DNA of 64,000 nucleotides from Psychrobacter jeotgali (GTDB lineage Bacteria; Pseudomonadota; Gammaproteobacteria; Pseudomonadales; Moraxellaceae): positions 2,790,001 to 2,854,000 of the forward strand of contig NZ_CAJHAF010000001.1 in the NCBI RefSeq assembly GCF_904846315.1. Reading direction: 5' to 3'. Both the position numbers and the translations under genes were made by a program. Below are positions 36,158-45,500 of the stretch, piece after piece (positions within the stretch are counted from its first letter, which is position 1; each line of letters starts with the position of its first letter). Below the pieces are notes generated by a model. It saw nothing but the letters and a program-made list of their open reading frames with translations, was not told where the DNA came from and made no database searches.

Positions 36158-36883
36158 ATGGATTGGAATTGGCAAGTTATCTTCGATCATATCCCAGACC
36201 TACTGGGCGGTGCAGTGTTGACCGTACAATTGGTAGTTATCTCAGGTATTATCGGCTTATTCTTTGGTTTAATCTTAGCTCTGTTACGATTGTCCAAAAG
36301 CTGGGCCGTACAGATTCTCCCGTTTCTATATATATTCTTCTTTCGCGGTACCCCGCTATTGGTACAGATATTCTTAATCTACTATGGTTTGGGTCAGTTC
36401 GAATGGGTGCGTGATTCTTTTCTTTGGGATCCGGTACTAAGCCAAGCTTATTGGTGCGCCATCATCGCTTTTACCCTAAATACCAGTGCTTATTTGGCGG
36501 AGATTATTCGCGGCGCTATCCAAACTATACCTGTTGGCGAGCTCGAAGCTGCTGATGCTATTGGAATGTCAAAATGGCAGAAGCTTACGCGAATTACTTT
36601 ACCGCGCGCCTTTGGTATCGTCATTCCTGCCTACAGTAATGAAGTTATCTTTATGCTTAAAGGTAGTGCTCTCGCATCGACTATTGCCCTGATGGATATT
36701 ACTGGGGTGGCTCGTACTATTAGCGCCCGAACTTATACTTTGATGGAGCTGTTCTTTGCCGCCGGTATTATCTATCTGTTATTGTCATGGGTAGTGTTAT
36801 ATAGCTTTGGGCTTTTTGAAAAACGAATGAACCGTCATATGAGTTATGTTCCACCTGACGTGACTACCAATACCATTCCTTAA
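36158..36883 (+). CDS. Amino-acid ABC permease (HisM/ArtM type)
   Basis: This 241-residue second channel subunit has about five transmembrane segments. Family features are GAVLTVQLVVISG, F-F-R-G-T-P-L-L-V-Q (about 58-67) and an EAA loop ELEAADAIGMSKWQKL (about 129-144). It is preceded by AGAGGAG and lies 14 bp after its partner. It ends the operon; the erythromycin-esterase-like gene is convergent and begins its stop codon 16 bp away, with no obvious terminator between. Confidence 0.93.
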   Translation: MDWNWQVIFDHIPDLLGGAVLTVQLVVISGIIGLFFGLILALLRLSKSWAVQILPFLYIFFFRGTPLLVQIFLIYYGLGQFEWVRDSFLWDPVLSQAYWCAIIAFTLNTSAYLAEIIRGAIQTIPVGELEAADAIGMSKWQKLTRITLPRAFGIVIPAYSNEVIFMLKGSALASTIALMDITGVARTISARTYTLMELFFAAGIIYLLLSWVVLYSFGLFEKRMNRHMSYVPPDVTTNTIP

Positions 36884-36899
36884 TTATAGTTAAGACACT

Positions 36900-38243
36900 T
36901 TACAAACCAAACGGGAAGGTGTCGAATGTTTTGTCCCTTCGCTGTTTTGGCAAAGCTGCAACTGCGCGAGTTTTATCGAACCAGATATACTCATCAAACT
37001 GAGCGGGCAAAGAGGCATAGAAATAATGACTTTGTAGCTCAGTCTCAGGTCTATAAATGACGCCTATTGCGCGCTCTAAACGCTCTGGGAGCAATTCTTT
37101 CCGGATGTCTTCATGCAGTGGATAACGCAGTGGTAAAAGAAAGTTATCAGTAGCTACCTCATGAAAAATACGCTCATAACTGTCAACGTGTGAGGGCTGT
37201 ACTGGTTTTATCTCCATTGGCCCTCCCCATTCAGAAGCTGCAGCAACGGTACCATGATCAGTGCCAAAACCTATATTATAGGCTTTGTCGCCATATTCTT
37301 GCCGTGCTAATTGACCTATATTTAATTCGCCACGTTTGCTCATTTGCGTTGCTCGAGCATCACCAATGTGGGAGTTATGTGCCCAAACGACCGCCTTTGA
37401 TTCAGAGCCTCTAAACTCAAGCACCGCTTGCAGTGCTGCAAACATGTGTTGGTCACGCTGATTCCATGAGTTGTACTCAGCAGAAGACCCTTCAGTATAA
37501 TATAAGGTACGATAATAACGTTCGGCATTGACGATCAGCTTGGCATTTTGTTTGGCGTCAAAAAATTGCTCTTCATTGGCTACAGAATACTCTAAACGTT
37601 TTTTGAGTAAATCTTGTAGATTTTTCAGTACTTCTGTCTCACAGCTATTATGTTGCTGAGCTGCAACAGCACGACCGTACAAAACAGGGTCATCTGCCCA
37701 AGGCATCAGACAGCCATAACGGTCGCGAGCAACTTCTGCAGCCTTAGGATCCACTTGCTGTAAATAGTCCAATACGGCTTCAATAGAGCTATATAAGCTG
37801 TATAAATCCAGACCATAAAATCCTATCTTTTGCTGTGAAGATTCAGCTTTAGCGTTGTCAATTTTAGCATTATAAGCACGAAGCCAATAGGTAAATTCAA
37901 GCATGGATTGATTGGCCCACATCCAAGTAGGGAATCTGGAAAAAGGGGCGTTTTGCAGCAAAGCATCCTGTTCTCGTCCATGAATATAATGGTGGATATG
38001 AGCGGCATCCGGCCAGTCCGCTTCAGCCGCAATAATGGTAAAACCCTTCTTTTCTATCAGCTCTTTAGTGATACGTGCCCGCATCTCATAAAATTCAGCC
38101 GTTCCATGTGATGCCTCGCCAAGCAATACGACCCGGCTGTCTCCGATACGCTCCATGAGATCATCTAAATTAACGTCATCGATATTTGCAAAATGCTCAC
38201 TTGATTGAGCGATTAATTCAGGCAAATTTCTGTAAGCTTGCAT
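36900..38243 (-). CDS. Erythromycin esterase family protein
   Basis: This 447-residue protein of the EreA/EreB-like superfamily keeps the catalytic pair Glu43 and His46 in G-E-A-S-H-G, exactly the positions used by EreB, and the later AEADWPDA and WAHNSHIGDA segments. Chromosomal members are common and most are not known to act on macrolides; the substrate is open. The start is put at the ATG of 38241-38243 because AAGGAG sits 7 nt before it, whereas a longer TTG-started frame would run into pcm. The gene begins 4 bp after the pcm stop, so the two are co-transcribed. Confidence 0.88.
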   Translation of the reverse strand: MQAYRNLPELIAQSSEHFANIDDVNLDDLMERIGDSRVVLLGEASHGTAEFYEMRARITKELIEKKGFTIIAAEADWPDAAHIHHYIHGREQDALLQNAPFSRFPTWMWANQSMLEFTYWLRAYNAKIDNAKAESSQQKIGFYGLDLYSLYSSIEAVLDYLQQVDPKAAEVARDRYGCLMPWADDPVLYGRAVAAQQHNSCETEVLKNLQDLLKKRLEYSVANEEQFFDAKQNAKLIVNAERYYRTLYYTEGSSAEYNSWNQRDQHMFAALQAVLEFRGSESKAVVWAHNSHIGDARATQMSKRGELNIGQLARQEYGDKAYNIGFGTDHGTVAAASEWGGPMEIKPVQPSHVDSYERIFHEVATDNFLLPLRYPLHEDIRKELLPERLERAIGVIYRPETELQSHYFYASLPAQFDEYIWFDKTRAVAALPKQRRDKTFDTFPFGL

Positions 38244-38247
38244 TATT

Positions 38248-38898
38248 TTACTCCTTCCAACCTGCTGCGCCCACCAAAGGTACAAAACGAACGCTTCCTA
38301 AATCTTCGGTCTCATATTCATTTTCACTGAGGCGGCGCACCCGTACCAGTTTTTGTAAACTTAGTGAGCTACCAACGGGAATGACCATACGCCCGCCAAT
38401 CGCTAATTGTTCTTTAAGTGTTTGCGGTACTTCAGGTCCTCCTGCTGCCACTATGATGGCATCAAAAGGTGCCTGATCTACCCAGCCAAGGGTACCATCG
38501 CCATGCTTGACCTGAACATTGGTATAGCCCGTCTCATTAAGCCTAGCCTGAGCGGTATCTGCCAAAGTTTTATAGCGCTCAATGGTATAGACATGCTCAC
38601 AGATCTCGCCAAGTACGGCGGCAGCATAGCCGGACCCTGTACCGACTTCGAGTACGCGGTCATCTGCTTTTAATTCAAGTGCTGCCGTCATCAATGCCAC
38701 AATATAAGGCTGCGAGATAGTCTGATTTTCTTCAATAGGTAAGGGCGAGTCTCTATAAGCCGATTCGATAAGATCTGTAGGCGTAAAGGCTTCACGCGGT
38801 ACTGAATTTAGGGCATCAAGTACCGTTTGATCCTGCAAGCCCCGAGCTACGAGTTGGTCATCTATCATTTGCTGTCTTAATTTTTTAAAATGACTCAT
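38248..38898 (-). CDS. pcm: Protein-L-isoaspartate O-methyltransferase Pcm
   Basis: Pcm methylates L-isoaspartyl residues that form in ageing proteins, allowing their repair. At 216 residues it is near E. coli Pcm (208). The SAM-binding motif I reads VLEVGTGSGYAAAVLG (about 81-96). The upstream PREAF and ENQTISQPYIVALM segments and the late GGRMVIPVG strand are typical. I chose the ATG at 38896-38898 because AAGGACATCATA precedes it; an in-frame ATG 7 codons upstream has no ribosome site. Pairing with an erythromycin-esterase-like gene is an arrangement I do not recognise from model species. Confidence 0.93.
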   Translation of the reverse strand: MSHFKKLRQQMIDDQLVARGLQDQTVLDALNSVPREAFTPTDLIESAYRDSPLPIEENQTISQPYIVALMTAALELKADDRVLEVGTGSGYAAAVLGEICEHVYTIERYKTLADTAQARLNETGYTNVQVKHGDGTLGWVDQAPFDAIIVAAGGPEVPQTLKEQLAIGGRMVIPVGSSLSLQKLVRVRRLSENEYETEDLGSVRFVPLVGAAGWKE

Positions 38899-39136
38899 TA
38901 TGATGTCCTTAATTTTCATTTTGGAAAATACAATTCGTTAGCCTGTACTTTTCAGAGTTAACCGATTATATTTATTATTTTAGCTTACGAAAAATATATA
39001 GCTTAGTATCATAACCATGATGCTAAAGATGATATAGTTCTAGGTTATGGCTAATACTTCTTGAATTCAAGGTGTTTTCGTCTGACATTTGTCATATTAA
39101 TATAATAATATCAACAGTTTATAGTGAGAAACCAGC

Positions 39137-39853
39137 ATGGCTCAATCGCCACATCTGTCTTTAGTTCAGACCATCACTGCTAATACCGATACTAGTGCTG
39201 CTAAAAATCAGCTCAACGAGACTTTGCAAGCGACTATCGGCAAAGTAGTTTGCGTAGGTCGTAACTATGCGGCGCATGCGCAGGAGTTGGGTAATGAAGT
39301 CCCAAGCTCGCCTCTATTATTTATGAAACCGGCTTCCTCAGTAGTGGCGGTTCGTAATGATATTATACGCTTAGACCCTACTCGCTATGGTGACACCCAT
39401 TATGAAGCAGAGTTATGTATTCAACTGTCGGCTGACTTGAGTAGGGCAAGTGTAGAGCAAGCACAGCAGGCGATTGGCGGTGTTACTCTAGGTCTAGATT
39501 TGACCTTGCGTGAGCTGCAAAGTGAGCTTAAGGAAAAAGGTCATCCTTGGGAGCGTGCTAAGTGTTTTGATGGCGCTTGTGTGCTCACTGATTGGCTTGA
39601 TCCGCAAGCGTTTGGCGACTTTACGCAAGTAAAATATCAGCTGTATATTAATAATGAGCTTAAGCAAGATGGTGATACGGGACTCATGTTATTTCCGGTT
39701 TATGAGCTGTTAGCTGAGATTAGTCATGCCTTTAGTCTACAAGCTGGCGATGTAATCATGACCGGTACGCCAAGCGGTGTTGGGGTACTACAAGCCGGTG
39801 ATAAGTTGACCTTAAAGCTTGGTGCTCATGAGTGGCAAACGCAGGTTCGTTAA
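39137..39853 (+). CDS. Fumarylacetoacetate hydrolase family protein
   Basis: This 238-residue protein of the FAH superfamily is similar in size to E. coli YcgM (219) with an N-terminal extension of about 30 residues. Visible are CVGRNYAAHAQELG, PLLFMKPASSVV, the metal-binding THYEAELCIQL (Glu-x-Glu) and the closing GDVIMTGTPSGVG. Such enzymes are acylpyruvate hydrolases or oxaloacetate decarboxylases; the substrate is not fixed by sequence. It stands alone. Confidence 0.9.
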   Translation: MAQSPHLSLVQTITANTDTSAAKNQLNETLQATIGKVVCVGRNYAAHAQELGNEVPSSPLLFMKPASSVVAVRNDIIRLDPTRYGDTHYEAELCIQLSADLSRASVEQAQQAIGGVTLGLDLTLRELQSELKEKGHPWERAKCFDGACVLTDWLDPQAFGDFTQVKYQLYINNELKQDGDTGLMLFPVYELLAEISHAFSLQAGDVIMTGTPSGVGVLQAGDKLTLKLGAHEWQTQVR

Positions 39854-39880
39854 ATTAATGAGGCTTTTCAAGGGAGGCTG

Positions 39881-39913
39881 GTCATAACAATCTGTCATAA
39901 GGACTTGTCATAA
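39881..39913 (+). repeat. Three GTCATAA heptamers on a 13-bp pitch
   Basis: GTCATAA starts at 39881, 39894 and 39907. The set lies inside flanking AGGCTTTT/AAAAGCCT inverted arms (39861-39868 and 39912-39919). It is downstream of the FAH-family gene and upstream of the hydrolase gene. It could be a spaced operator array or a decayed short tandem repeat. Confidence 0.5.
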
Positions 39914-40057
39914 AAGCCTGGCGTTTATCAGTATTTCTGAAATAAATCCCATAGTCATTTATTCGCTATCAAAAACACTTATCAACCAAATTCCTATATC
40001 GTTTAGCGTATTTAGAGGATAGTATATAGCTGTCCTTTCGCTAAATCTGTCAATATT

Positions 40058-41533
40058 ATGCCCAGTCCTAAGCCCAAACCCTTTGATGTGATTCATGATC
40101 TTTTTGCCAATACTCGGCTTGAATCCTTATCTCCTGCTCACTCTGACTCCCAAGCCCCCTTTCAAGGTGATGTCTATGAACAACTGGCGCAGCTTGAGTA
40201 TATCTATGTCGATGATTTGGCTGAATTCGTCACCGATAATGCCGATGACATTGTGACTAATCCTGAGCCTATCTCTTTGAGTGACTTTTTCGAAGGTTTG
40301 GCGCAACTGGCAACCATGGGGGTGGTTGAGGTTACTGATATCGTAGAAGCTATCCACCGTGAAATTATCTTGCGACCTTTAGGGCGTTTTAATAAAGGCA
40401 ATCTAACGAAGTGGCCACGGGGTATTACCGGACGCATCTATAGGACAGTGCGCTACATCACCTTGCTAGTGGGTAATAATCTGGCATCTGCATTAAGGCT
40501 GTATAAAAAAACGCTCAATCATAATGATCGCCCGTTACCCAAAGCTATCAAGCAGCTCATTAATATCTTGAATGGAGTGATGGGCGATCATTTGGTCAAT
40601 CATGATAATCCCATCGCTATTCAGACGGTTTTATACGATAAGTATGGACGACCACAGAGTAATATTGATAAGTTATCAGGGCGGGTCATTATCTTGTGTC
40701 ACGGTCTTTGTATGAGTCATCTTAGCTGGCAACCGGGTAACGCCGATAGTTTGGGTACGCACATTAATCGCAGTCTGCCTGACTCTACGGTCCTGTATCT
40801 CAATTATAATACTGGACAGCGCATCTCCAGTAATGGTCGCCGTTTTGCTAAGGTGCTGCAGAGCTTGGTGGATAATCATCCGAACATTACTCAGATAGAT
40901 TTGATTGGGCATAGTATGGGCGGACTGGTCGCTCGTAGCGCTTTATTTTATGGTAAACAAGCTGGGATGGACTGGATGATGCGGGTTGGTAATTTGATGA
41001 CTTTGGGCTCGCCGCATCATGGAGCGAGCTTGGAGCGTATTGGTTATTTTATCCAAGATATGATTGGTAAACTGCCTTTTGCAGGTTCACTTGCCAAGCT
41101 GGGCGATTTAAGAAGCGCCGGTATCATCGATCTGCGTTATGGCAGTATTCGTGATGCGGACTGGAAGTCATTGGAAGGTCGTAATGTACTGCCACAAGAG
41201 TTTCGTCATCCTACGCGTTTGCCTCGTTATGTCCACAGCTATTTTATAGCGGCGACCTTAGCCGAAGCGCATTATGACTCAAAGGCGACCAAGCTGCTGG
41301 GCGATGGTTTGGTTACCATAGAGTCTGCATTAGGGGAGGATGCTGGCGAGCATACCTTGCAGGTGCCAGAGGCTCATAAAGCGGTATTTTATGGGGTGAG
41401 TCACATGAACTTAATTAATAGTAGAAGGGTGCGTAAGCAAGTGATTAAGTGGCTACTCGATAATGGACGAAGTGATTATTCCCTTAGTACTCGCATTTAT
41501 TCTTATCCTGAGAAGGTAGAAGTGGTAATTTAG
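40058..41533 (+). CDS. Alpha/beta hydrolase (lipase/esterase-like)
   Basis: This 491-residue protein has an N-terminal helical region of about 190 residues with no recognisable domain, then an alpha/beta hydrolase fold. The fold has the oxyanion-hole strand VIILCHGLCMSHLSW (about 208-222) and the nucleophile elbow GHSMGG, whose Ser is residue 286. A late Asp (LGDGLVTIES) and His (GVSHMNL) are candidate triad members. The arrangement resembles PGAP1-like or triacylglycerol lipase proteins. It lacks a signal peptide, so it acts in the cytoplasm or at the membrane. The physiological lipid or ester is unknown. Confidence 0.85.
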   Translation: MPSPKPKPFDVIHDLFANTRLESLSPAHSDSQAPFQGDVYEQLAQLEYIYVDDLAEFVTDNADDIVTNPEPISLSDFFEGLAQLATMGVVEVTDIVEAIHREIILRPLGRFNKGNLTKWPRGITGRIYRTVRYITLLVGNNLASALRLYKKTLNHNDRPLPKAIKQLINILNGVMGDHLVNHDNPIAIQTVLYDKYGRPQSNIDKLSGRVIILCHGLCMSHLSWQPGNADSLGTHINRSLPDSTVLYLNYNTGQRISSNGRRFAKVLQSLVDNHPNITQIDLIGHSMGGLVARSALFYGKQAGMDWMMRVGNLMTLGSPHHGASLERIGYFIQDMIGKLPFAGSLAKLGDLRSAGIIDLRYGSIRDADWKSLEGRNVLPQEFRHPTRLPRYVHSYFIAATLAEAHYDSKATKLLGDGLVTIESALGEDAGEHTLQVPEAHKAVFYGVSHMNLINSRRVRKQVIKWLLDNGRSDYSLSTRIYSYPEKVEVVI

Positions 41534-41604
41534 CGCTTGAGAATACAGTTTAGTAGGGTGGATTGTCACTCTACAAGACCATACTTTTAAAAGTTAAATA
41601 ATAA

Positions 41605-41636
41605 AACCCCTACAAATCTAAAGATTTAAAGGGGTT
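41605..41636 (-). terminator. hslO terminator
   Basis: AACCCCT/AGGGGTT with an inner AAATCT/AGATTT stem is followed on the minus strand by TTTATTATTT. It sits 26 bp past the hslO stop. Confidence 0.85.
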
Positions 41637-41661
41637 CTAGTAAGTAAAATCAAACTATAAG

Positions 41662-42642
41662 CTACTCAGCAAATATCGCCTGCACATCGTCTTTATCAAA
41701 TTTATACACTTCAGCGCAAAAGCCGCAATCCATCTCAAAGATACCGCCTTGCTCTTCAACGATGTCTAATGCTTCCTCTTCACCAATTTGTTCGATAGCC
41801 ATTTCGCACTTCTCGCGTGAGCAGGTGCAACCAAAGGTTAGCTCAACTGGGTCAGGAGCGACTACGTTTTCCTCATTGTATAAACGATAAATAATTTCGT
41901 TAGCATCAAGGGTTGTCAGCTCACTTGCTTTAACCGTACGGGTTAAAATTGTCAGGCGCGTCCACAAATCATCATCGATACCCGCGTCTTGATTTTGCTC
42001 AGCTTCCATAGTCTCCTCAAAGGTACGTGGTAGCATTTGCACCAATATACCGCCTGCTTGCAGACCATCGGAGGCCAAATTAATCAGCGTTGGAATTTGC
42101 GCCGATTGTTTTTGGTAGTGAGCGAGACAATCCGCCAAGTTATCGTGGCTGCGCTCAACAATCCCTTGGTACGGCTCGCCGCCATCGGGCTGAATATTGA
42201 TAAACAATACGCCTTGTCCTTGGGCGCCAAGCTCAGCGAAAGCTTCATTAGCTTGGGTCATGTTATCCCACGCCTCTATTTGCTCATCATTATCGGCCTT
42301 CCAGCTGGCAAGGGCACGGATAATACCGTCTTGATCACACTCTGCCATTGCCCAATTCAGTAGACTATCGCTATCTGCCGATTGCAGCTGAATAGATAGA
42401 CGACCATCAATTTTAACCGTACCAATAATCAAGCTGGCAGCGGTCAACATCTCACCCAATAAGCGTTTAATCGCTTCAGGATAAGGTTTTTGCGCAATAG
42501 TCTTAGCATAGCTGCGTGATAAGCGTACCACGTCACCACGTACGGGCGAATCTTGAATAAAGAAACGCTGACGCACATCGCAATCTGCAGTGTTATGCAG
42601 CTGAGTATTATCGGTATTTTTGTTGTGAGTATCTTGAGTCAT
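41662..42642 (-). CDS. hslO: Redox-regulated chaperone Hsp33
   Basis: Hsp33 is a holdase switched on by oxidation of its C-terminal zinc centre. The four ligand cysteines are seen as C-T-C (about residues 266-268) and C-G-F-C (about 306-309), matching the family's C-x-C and C-x-x-C. An extra Cys (REKC) lies between. At 326 residues it is longer than the 292-aa E. coli protein, mainly by a polar N-terminal extension before QRFFIQDSPVRGDVVRL. The ribosome site before this ATG is weak, so a start further in is possible. Confidence 0.93.
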   Translation of the reverse strand: MTQDTHNKNTDNTQLHNTADCDVRQRFFIQDSPVRGDVVRLSRSYAKTIAQKPYPEAIKRLLGEMLTAASLIIGTVKIDGRLSIQLQSADSDSLLNWAMAECDQDGIIRALASWKADNDEQIEAWDNMTQANEAFAELGAQGQGVLFINIQPDGGEPYQGIVERSHDNLADCLAHYQKQSAQIPTLINLASDGLQAGGILVQMLPRTFEETMEAEQNQDAGIDDDLWTRLTILTRTVKASELTTLDANEIIYRLYNEENVVAPDPVELTFGCTCSREKCEMAIEQIGEEEALDIVEEQGGIFEMDCGFCAEVYKFDKDDVQAIFAE

Positions 42643-42814
42643 AAGTCATTAATTCTATTAAAAAGGTGTTAGCTTTATGGGGATTATTGCTGATTTATCA
42701 ATCATCTTGATGTAATGCTATGCTTTCATGGAACGATTATTTATAGCCTTGAAGCCCTATCGACGGCTAAATACGGACAAAAATTGATTAATTAAGCTAA
42801 TAATAATAAAAGTG

Positions 42815-42844
42815 TTGTAAAGTAACACAAAGTTGCACTATTAT
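42815..42844 (+). promoter_or_regulatory. Candidate promoter of the gltIJKL-type operon
   Basis: TTGTAA and TATTAT are 18 bp apart, about 95 bp before the receptor start. GTGTT/AACAC inverted arms overlap the -35 box and could bind a regulator. Confidence 0.35.
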
Positions 42845-42938
42845 GAATGTAAGTAACTGCATGGATGCAAGGCGCTAGTTTAAGTAACGCCGAAGTGTCC
42901 TCTCAAACTTATAACGATGTGATAAAAGGATGTATCTC

Positions 42939-43922
42939 ATGGCTTATGCACTTTCAAAACCTTTAACATTCGCCGCTCTCATGGCATTAGGATTATCTGG
43001 TTGTAACAACAGTAGCCAAACCGCGACTGATGATATGCCAGCAGACGATGCAACGACGACGGAAGCCGCAGCAAATGCTAATGGCACCCTACAAAAAATA
43101 AAAGACTCCGGCACTATCGTGGTCGGTTATCGTGACTCCTCTATTCCATTCTCCTACATTGCCGATGACCCCAATCAGCCGATGGGTTATGCACACGATT
43201 TAGAGATGAAAGTGGTTGAAGCCGTCAAGCAAAAGCTCAATATGCCTGATCTAAACGTGCGTTATAATCTTATTACTTCACAAACCCGAATTCCTTTAGT
43301 GCAAAACGGTACCGTTGATTTTGAGTGCGGCTCCACCACCAACAATGAAGAGCGCCAAAAGCAAGTGGCTTTTTCAAACGGTTTCTTTGAGATTGGCACC
43401 CGCTTACTAACAGCTACAGACTCTGGTATTAATGACTTTGAAGACTTAAAAGGTCAGACTTTGGTCACCACTGCAGGCACGACGTCAGAGCGTTATATCC
43501 GTCAATATGTTGATGAAAACCAGATGGATACTGACATCATCTCTGCCAAAGATCACGGTGAGGGGTTTTTGATGCTAGAAAATGGTCGTGCTGACGCCTT
43601 TATGATGGACGATGTATTGCTTGCTGGTGAGCAAGCCAAAGCCAAAAATCCTAGTGATTGGGTTATTGTCGGCGAGCCGCAGTCGTTTGAAATCTATGGC
43701 TGTATGATGCGTAAAGACGATCCTGAGTTCAAAGCGGTGGTCGATGAAGCACTTGCTAATGTCTTTAGTTCAGGCGAGATTAATGCGATTTATGATAAAT
43801 GGTTCCTAAATCCAATTCCACCAAAGAACGTCAATCTCAACTTTGAGATGTCAGATAACCTCAAAGCGCTAATCGCCAATCCACATGATAGTGCTCAACC
43901 AAAAGTAGCTACTGCGCAGTAA
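42939..43922 (+). CDS. gltI: Glutamate/aspartate ABC substrate-binding protein
   Basis: This 327-residue periplasmic receptor has a signal sequence with a lipobox-like LGLSGC, so it is probably a lipoprotein, unlike the soluble E. coli GltI. The SBP fold begins T-L-Q-K-I-K-D-S-G-T-I-V-V-G-Y-R-D-S-S-I-P. The segments DFECGSTTNNEERQ and MDDVLLAGE match the glutamate/aspartate subfamily. The ATG at 42939 is preferred over 42930, because the AAAGGA site overlaps the earlier ATG. Permeases and ATPase follow in the gltIJKL order. Confidence 0.93.
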   Translation: MAYALSKPLTFAALMALGLSGCNNSSQTATDDMPADDATTTEAAANANGTLQKIKDSGTIVVGYRDSSIPFSYIADDPNQPMGYAHDLEMKVVEAVKQKLNMPDLNVRYNLITSQTRIPLVQNGTVDFECGSTTNNEERQKQVAFSNGFFEIGTRLLTATDSGINDFEDLKGQTLVTTAGTTSERYIRQYVDENQMDTDIISAKDHGEGFLMLENGRADAFMMDDVLLAGEQAKAKNPSDWVIVGEPQSFEIYGCMMRKDDPEFKAVVDEALANVFSSGEINAIYDKWFLNPIPPKNVNLNFEMSDNLKALIANPHDSAQPKVATAQ

Positions 43923-44026
43923 CGGCTTTTGTCCCTCAATCTCGTTTACTTCTGCCTTTAGATTAGATGAATCAAAGTTTTAATCTAAAGGGTAGGGGTT
44001 TATCAATCGCAGTTCGGAGAGACAAT

Positions 44027-44773
44027 ATGAACTATAGCTGGAACTGGGATGTGCTGTTTGAGCAGACGGGCATCGGCAATGAATTATATATTCATTGGAT
44101 GATTACCGGTCTGGGCTGGCTACTGTTGATTGGTAGTATCGCTTGGGCAATCGCAATGGTGATTGGTACTATTCTTGGTATCATGCGCACTTTGCCAAGC
44201 AAAACAGCCCGCAGCATCGGCACCGCTTACGTGACTTTTTTTCGTAATATTCCTTTGTTAGTGCAGCTGTTTTTTTGGTTTTATGTCGCTCCGGGCTGGT
44301 TGACACCGACGTTACAAGAGTGGTGGTATAAAGACTTATCCCCCAATACTTCAGCGATGCTCTCAGCGAGTATCGGTTTGGGTTTGTTTACCGCCGCCCG
44401 TATTATCGAACAAGTACGTACCGGTATTGAGTCTTTGCCAAAAGGTCAAGTCAATGCCGCCTACGCACTGGGCTTTACTATTCCGCAAGCTTATAAAGAA
44501 GTACTACTGCCGCAAGCCTTTCGTATTATTTTGCCGCCGCTGAGCTCCGAGCTGACCAACTGTTTCAAGAACGCTTCAGTCGCCTCTTTAGTAGGCGTCA
44601 TGGAGCTTATCAGTCAAACCAAAACCATCAGCGAATATACTCAAAACAGTATCGAGATATATACTTACGCCACGGTTATTTATTTAGTATTTAACTTATC
44701 CTTGATCACTATTATGGGGCTGATTGAACGTAAACTGCGAGTACCTGGCCTTATTGCAGGAGGTCAAAAATGA
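44027..44773 (+). CDS. gltJ: Glutamate/aspartate ABC permease GltJ
   Basis: This channel subunit of about 248 residues has a GltJ-type N-terminus (MNYSWNWDVLFEQ), T-F-F-R-N-I-P-L-L-V-Q-L near residue 66 and an EAA loop around G-Q-V-N-A-A-Y-A-L-G-F (about 142-152). The ATG at 44027 is chosen over one 60 bp upstream, because GGAGAG stands 7 nt before it and the family starts here. It overlaps gltK by 4 bases (ATGA), a mark of coupled translation. Confidence 0.93.
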   Translation: MNYSWNWDVLFEQTGIGNELYIHWMITGLGWLLLIGSIAWAIAMVIGTILGIMRTLPSKTARSIGTAYVTFFRNIPLLVQLFFWFYVAPGWLTPTLQEWWYKDLSPNTSAMLSASIGLGLFTAARIIEQVRTGIESLPKGQVNAAYALGFTIPQAYKEVLLPQAFRIILPPLSSELTNCFKNASVASLVGVMELISQTKTISEYTQNSIEIYTYATVIYLVFNLSLITIMGLIERKLRVPGLIAGGQK

Positions 44774-45438
44774 ATATGACCGAACTTGTAACGGCTTATC
44801 CAGGTTTAATGGGCGGGATGCTGACCACCCTCAAGGTACTGTTTTTAGCTATTCTTGGTGGTATCAGTCTAGGAACTATATTGGCGTTGATGCGCCTATC
44901 TGGGATAAAGGTTTTAGAGATTCCCGCTAAGCTATATGTCAATTATTTTCGTTCTGTGCCTTTGCTGCTGGTGCTGCTGTGGTTCTATTTTGCGGTACCG
45001 ATGATCTACTTTTGGGTAGCCGGCAAGTATCTGCAACTTGATGCTGCTTTTGCCTCCTGTGTGGTGGCCTTTATGATGTTTGAGGCTGCTTATTTTTCAG
45101 AAGTCGTGCGTGCCGGTATTCAATCTATCGGTAGCGGGCAGGTCAATGCCGCCAAAGCTCTAGGGATGACCTATGGACAGAGCATGCGTTTGGTTATTTT
45201 GCCGCAAGCCTTTCGCAAAATGCTGCCACTTATTTTGCAGCAGTGTATTATCTTATTCCAAGATACCACGTTAGTATTTGCTATCGGTCTAACCGACTTC
45301 TTCCGCGCCGCTTATGTGCGTGGCGAGCTAATGGGATTGTTGACGCCTTATATATTAGGCGCTGGTGCGGTTTACTTTATCATCAGTGTAAGCGCTTCAA
45401 TTGGAGTACAGCAGGTACAAAAACGGCTAAGATTTTAA
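44770..45438 (+). CDS. gltK: Glutamate/aspartate ABC permease GltK
   Basis: This 222-residue partner permease (E. coli GltK is 224) shows M-L-T-T-L-K-V-L-F-L, N-Y-F-R-S-V-P-L-L-L (about 56-65) and an EAA loop G-Q-V-N-A-A-K-A-L-G-M-T-Y (about 123-135). AGGAGG precedes the start within the end of gltJ. It forms the channel heterodimer with GltJ in the inner membrane. Confidence 0.93.
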   Translation: MNMTELVTAYPGLMGGMLTTLKVLFLAILGGISLGTILALMRLSGIKVLEIPAKLYVNYFRSVPLLLVLLWFYFAVPMIYFWVAGKYLQLDAAFASCVVAFMMFEAAYFSEVVRAGIQSIGSGQVNAAKALGMTYGQSMRLVILPQAFRKMLPLILQQCIILFQDTTLVFAIGLTDFFRAAYVRGELMGLLTPYILGAGAVYFIISVSASIGVQQVQKRLRF

Positions 45439-45500
45439 TATAACTATTTAACAACCGTTTTTCGTAATAATTAACCAAGTAAAACGGCTAGGAGCCAGTA

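Noticed and set aside
36900..38243. A macrolide-resistance gene
   Set aside because: The family name suggests erythromycin hydrolysis, but the gene sits among housekeeping genes next to pcm, with no mobile context; resistance is not supported.
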